Source of the DNA: Saccharofermentans sp.
GTDB lineage: Bacteria > Bacillota > Clostridia > Saccharofermentanales > Saccharofermentanaceae
Direction: 5' to 3'
NCBI GenBank assembly: GCA_024403675.1
Contig: JAKSRH010000004.1
Span: 37,811-101,810 of the forward strand
DNA length: 64,000 nt
Shown here: positions 61,754-64,000 of the stretch, piece after piece
Layout of the letters: the number at the start of each line of letters is the position of its first letter
Position numbering within the stretch: position 1 is the stretch's first letter
Position numbers and translations under genes: made by a program
The notes under the pieces: model-generated
Databases searched by the model: none
Told to the model about the DNA's origin: nothing
What the model saw: the letters and a program-made list of their open reading frames with translations, nothing else

Positions 61754-62191
61754 ATGCAAAAGAAAAGTACTAATACTTATAGACCAGTTGTAAAGAAAGA
61801 AGAGGATACATTTGGAGATCTTCTTTTGTCTATATTACGTTCAATTAAAAGAACTACTATTAGATTTTTCAAAAATTTACCTAATAAGATTCGCGACTAC
61901 GTAAAGAGAAAAATAAAAGAGTATAAGCGTAAACCAGCACGTAAAGACATTAATAAAGTATATGTTTTAGTTGGTTATACTACTAAGCGTCATATTGATG
62001 CTAGGTATAATGCTGAGCGCAATCTAATTATTCTTCGTCGTGGATTGATGGTTCTTATATTCGTGTTGATTATATTTATTTCTATTAATTCTATTATTCC
62101 AAAGCTTAAAGTAGGTAAGTATAGCGAGGTTTTTGGAATAGGTTCTATGAGTGAACTTGCAGAAAATGACCCATTTTCCAGAGGAAACTAA
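61754..62191 (+). CDS. Small basic single-pass membrane protein, function unknown
   Basis: A 145-residue protein. The first ~90 residues are strongly basic (KIRDYVKRKIKEYKRKPARK), then one membrane helix (about 97-116, LMVLIFVLIIFISINSII) and a ~28-residue tail outside, so the basic part faces the cytoplasm by the positive-inside rule. No Shine-Dalgarno sequence; TATAAT lies 6 nt before the ATG. By position it recalls YneA, the SOS cell-division inhibitor found beside lexA in Bacillus, but it has no LysM domain, so equivalence is only a hypothesis. Confidence 0.65.
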   Translation: MQKKSTNTYRPVVKKEEDTFGDLLLSILRSIKRTTIRFFKNLPNKIRDYVKRKIKEYKRKPARKDINKVYVLVGYTTKRHIDARYNAERNLIILRRGLMVLIFVLIIFISINSIIPKLKVGKYSEVFGIGSMSELAENDPFSRGN

Positions 62192-62207
62192 GTTTTTTGT
62201 GAGATTT

Positions 62208-63675
<1,468 letters not shown>

Positions 63676-63703
63676 TCCTATTAAAGTTTAAATAGCTTTT
63701 ATG

Positions 63704-63735
63704 ACCGCCGCTTCTTCGGAAGTGGCGGTTTTTTT
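63704..63735 (+). terminator. Terminator of gdhA
   Basis: ACCGCCGCTTC (63704-63714) pairs with GAAGTGGCGGT (63719-63729) around a TTCG tetraloop, with one G-U pair, followed by T8. Confidence 0.92.
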
Positions 63736-63754
63736 ATTGTGTGTTTATGCACTT

Positions 63755-63857
63755 TTTCGGGTGAAAGTGCTAATTTGTCGCATTTCACCCGAAATATTTA
63801 TTATCCTTTAAATTTGGTTTCGGGTGGAAATAGGGAAATAGTAAAATCCACCCGAAA
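63755..63857. repeat. Two tandem palindromes with TTTCGGGTG arms
   Basis: TTTCGGGTGAAA (63755-63766) with TTTCACCCGAAA (63783-63794), and TTTCGGGTGGA (63818-63828) with TCCACCCGAAA (63847-63857). All arms are perfect; the loops (16 and 18 nt) are unrelated. The two palindromes are 63 bp apart. No T-tract follows either. Confidence 0.85.
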
Positions 63858-64000
63858 TAATACTAATCAAAAAGACCAATTTTGACGTATAAACGCATTT
63901 GGGTGTCTGTAGTTATAATTAATACATACTTTTTTGGGGGGATTTACAGTTATGTCCATATAATGGTGTAAATTCAAACAATAAAAAATGAGCTATTGCT
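63858..64000 (+). other. Leader-like region at the window end
   Basis: TATAAT at 63914-63919 may be a -10 (no good -35). A strong GGGGGGAT (63936-63943) is followed by ATG-TCC-ATA-TAA (63952-63963), whose stop overlaps ATG-GTG-TAA (63963-63971). The final ATG at 63988 runs off the window. It could be the leader of a downstream gene; nothing more can be supported. Confidence 0.35.

Overview
The window is about 64 kb of AT-rich chromosome from a strictly anaerobic member of the Bacillota, class Clostridia, most probably family Lachnospiraceae. The basis is a Gram-positive PolC, a T-box leader on leuA, Gram-positive SOS boxes, a DUF5688 gene, the [FeFe]-hydrogenase maturation genes hydE, hydG and hydF, and the order def-fmt-rsmB-rlmN-stp-prkC-rsgA-rpe-thiN. 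The genus cannot be fixed from the sequence alone. There is no prophage, transposase, CRISPR array or plasmid gene: this is ordinary chromosome with a few accessory islands.

Layout. 0-19.2 kb is a dense plus-strand housekeeping block: a methyltransferase cut by the window edge, ispG, polC, priA, a DUF2974 hydrolase, then formylmethionine handling (def, fmt), RNA methylation (rsmB, rlmN), the kinase/phosphatase pair (prkC, stp), rsgA, rpe and thiN. 19.3-26.6 kb is a surface island: a DUF5688 gene overlapping a 1998-residue sortase-anchored adhesin, then a 55-residue protein with a structured leader. 26.6-38.5 kb holds a minus-strand aspartokinase, two HAD phosphatases, tRNA-Lys, an oxidoreductase, pdp, an SOS-controlled ruvCAB-queH run, two unrecognised membrane proteins and tRNA-Leu/tRNA-fMet. 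38.5-47.2 kb is a run of seven close or overlapping genes: hydE-hydG-hydF, an LtaS-like enzyme, a nucleosidase, a spore photoproduct lyase and a short-chain dehydrogenase. 47.2-50.7 kb is T-box-leuA followed by glf and gtrA. 50.7-51.2 kb is a repeat-rich intergenic region. 51.2-59.8 kb holds a D,D-carboxypeptidase-like gene and miaB-mutS-mutL-miaA. 59.9-62.2 kb is lexA divergent from an uncharacterised three-gene module. The end carries gdhA and a second intergenic palindrome array.

DNA maintenance is a theme: PolC, PriA, RuvABC, MutS/MutL, LexA, a photoproduct lyase and an alkyltransferase-like protein. Two LexA boxes (before ruvC and before lexA) tie part of this to the SOS response.

The most unusual signals are: (1) six GTAC-N8-GTAC sites at strictly alternating orientation and 35/37-bp spacing (exact 72-bp period) between gtrA and the dacA-like gene, next to 52-bp GC-rich tandem repeats; (2) a PolC whose proofreading exonuclease has lost several catalytic residues; (3) a penicillin-binding-protein homologue whose SxxK serine is alanine; (4) the unknown module sharing lexA's SOS box; (5) a ribosome-binding site held in the loop of a perfect hairpin; (6) two genes with TATAAT 6-7 nt before ATG and no Shine-Dalgarno sequence.
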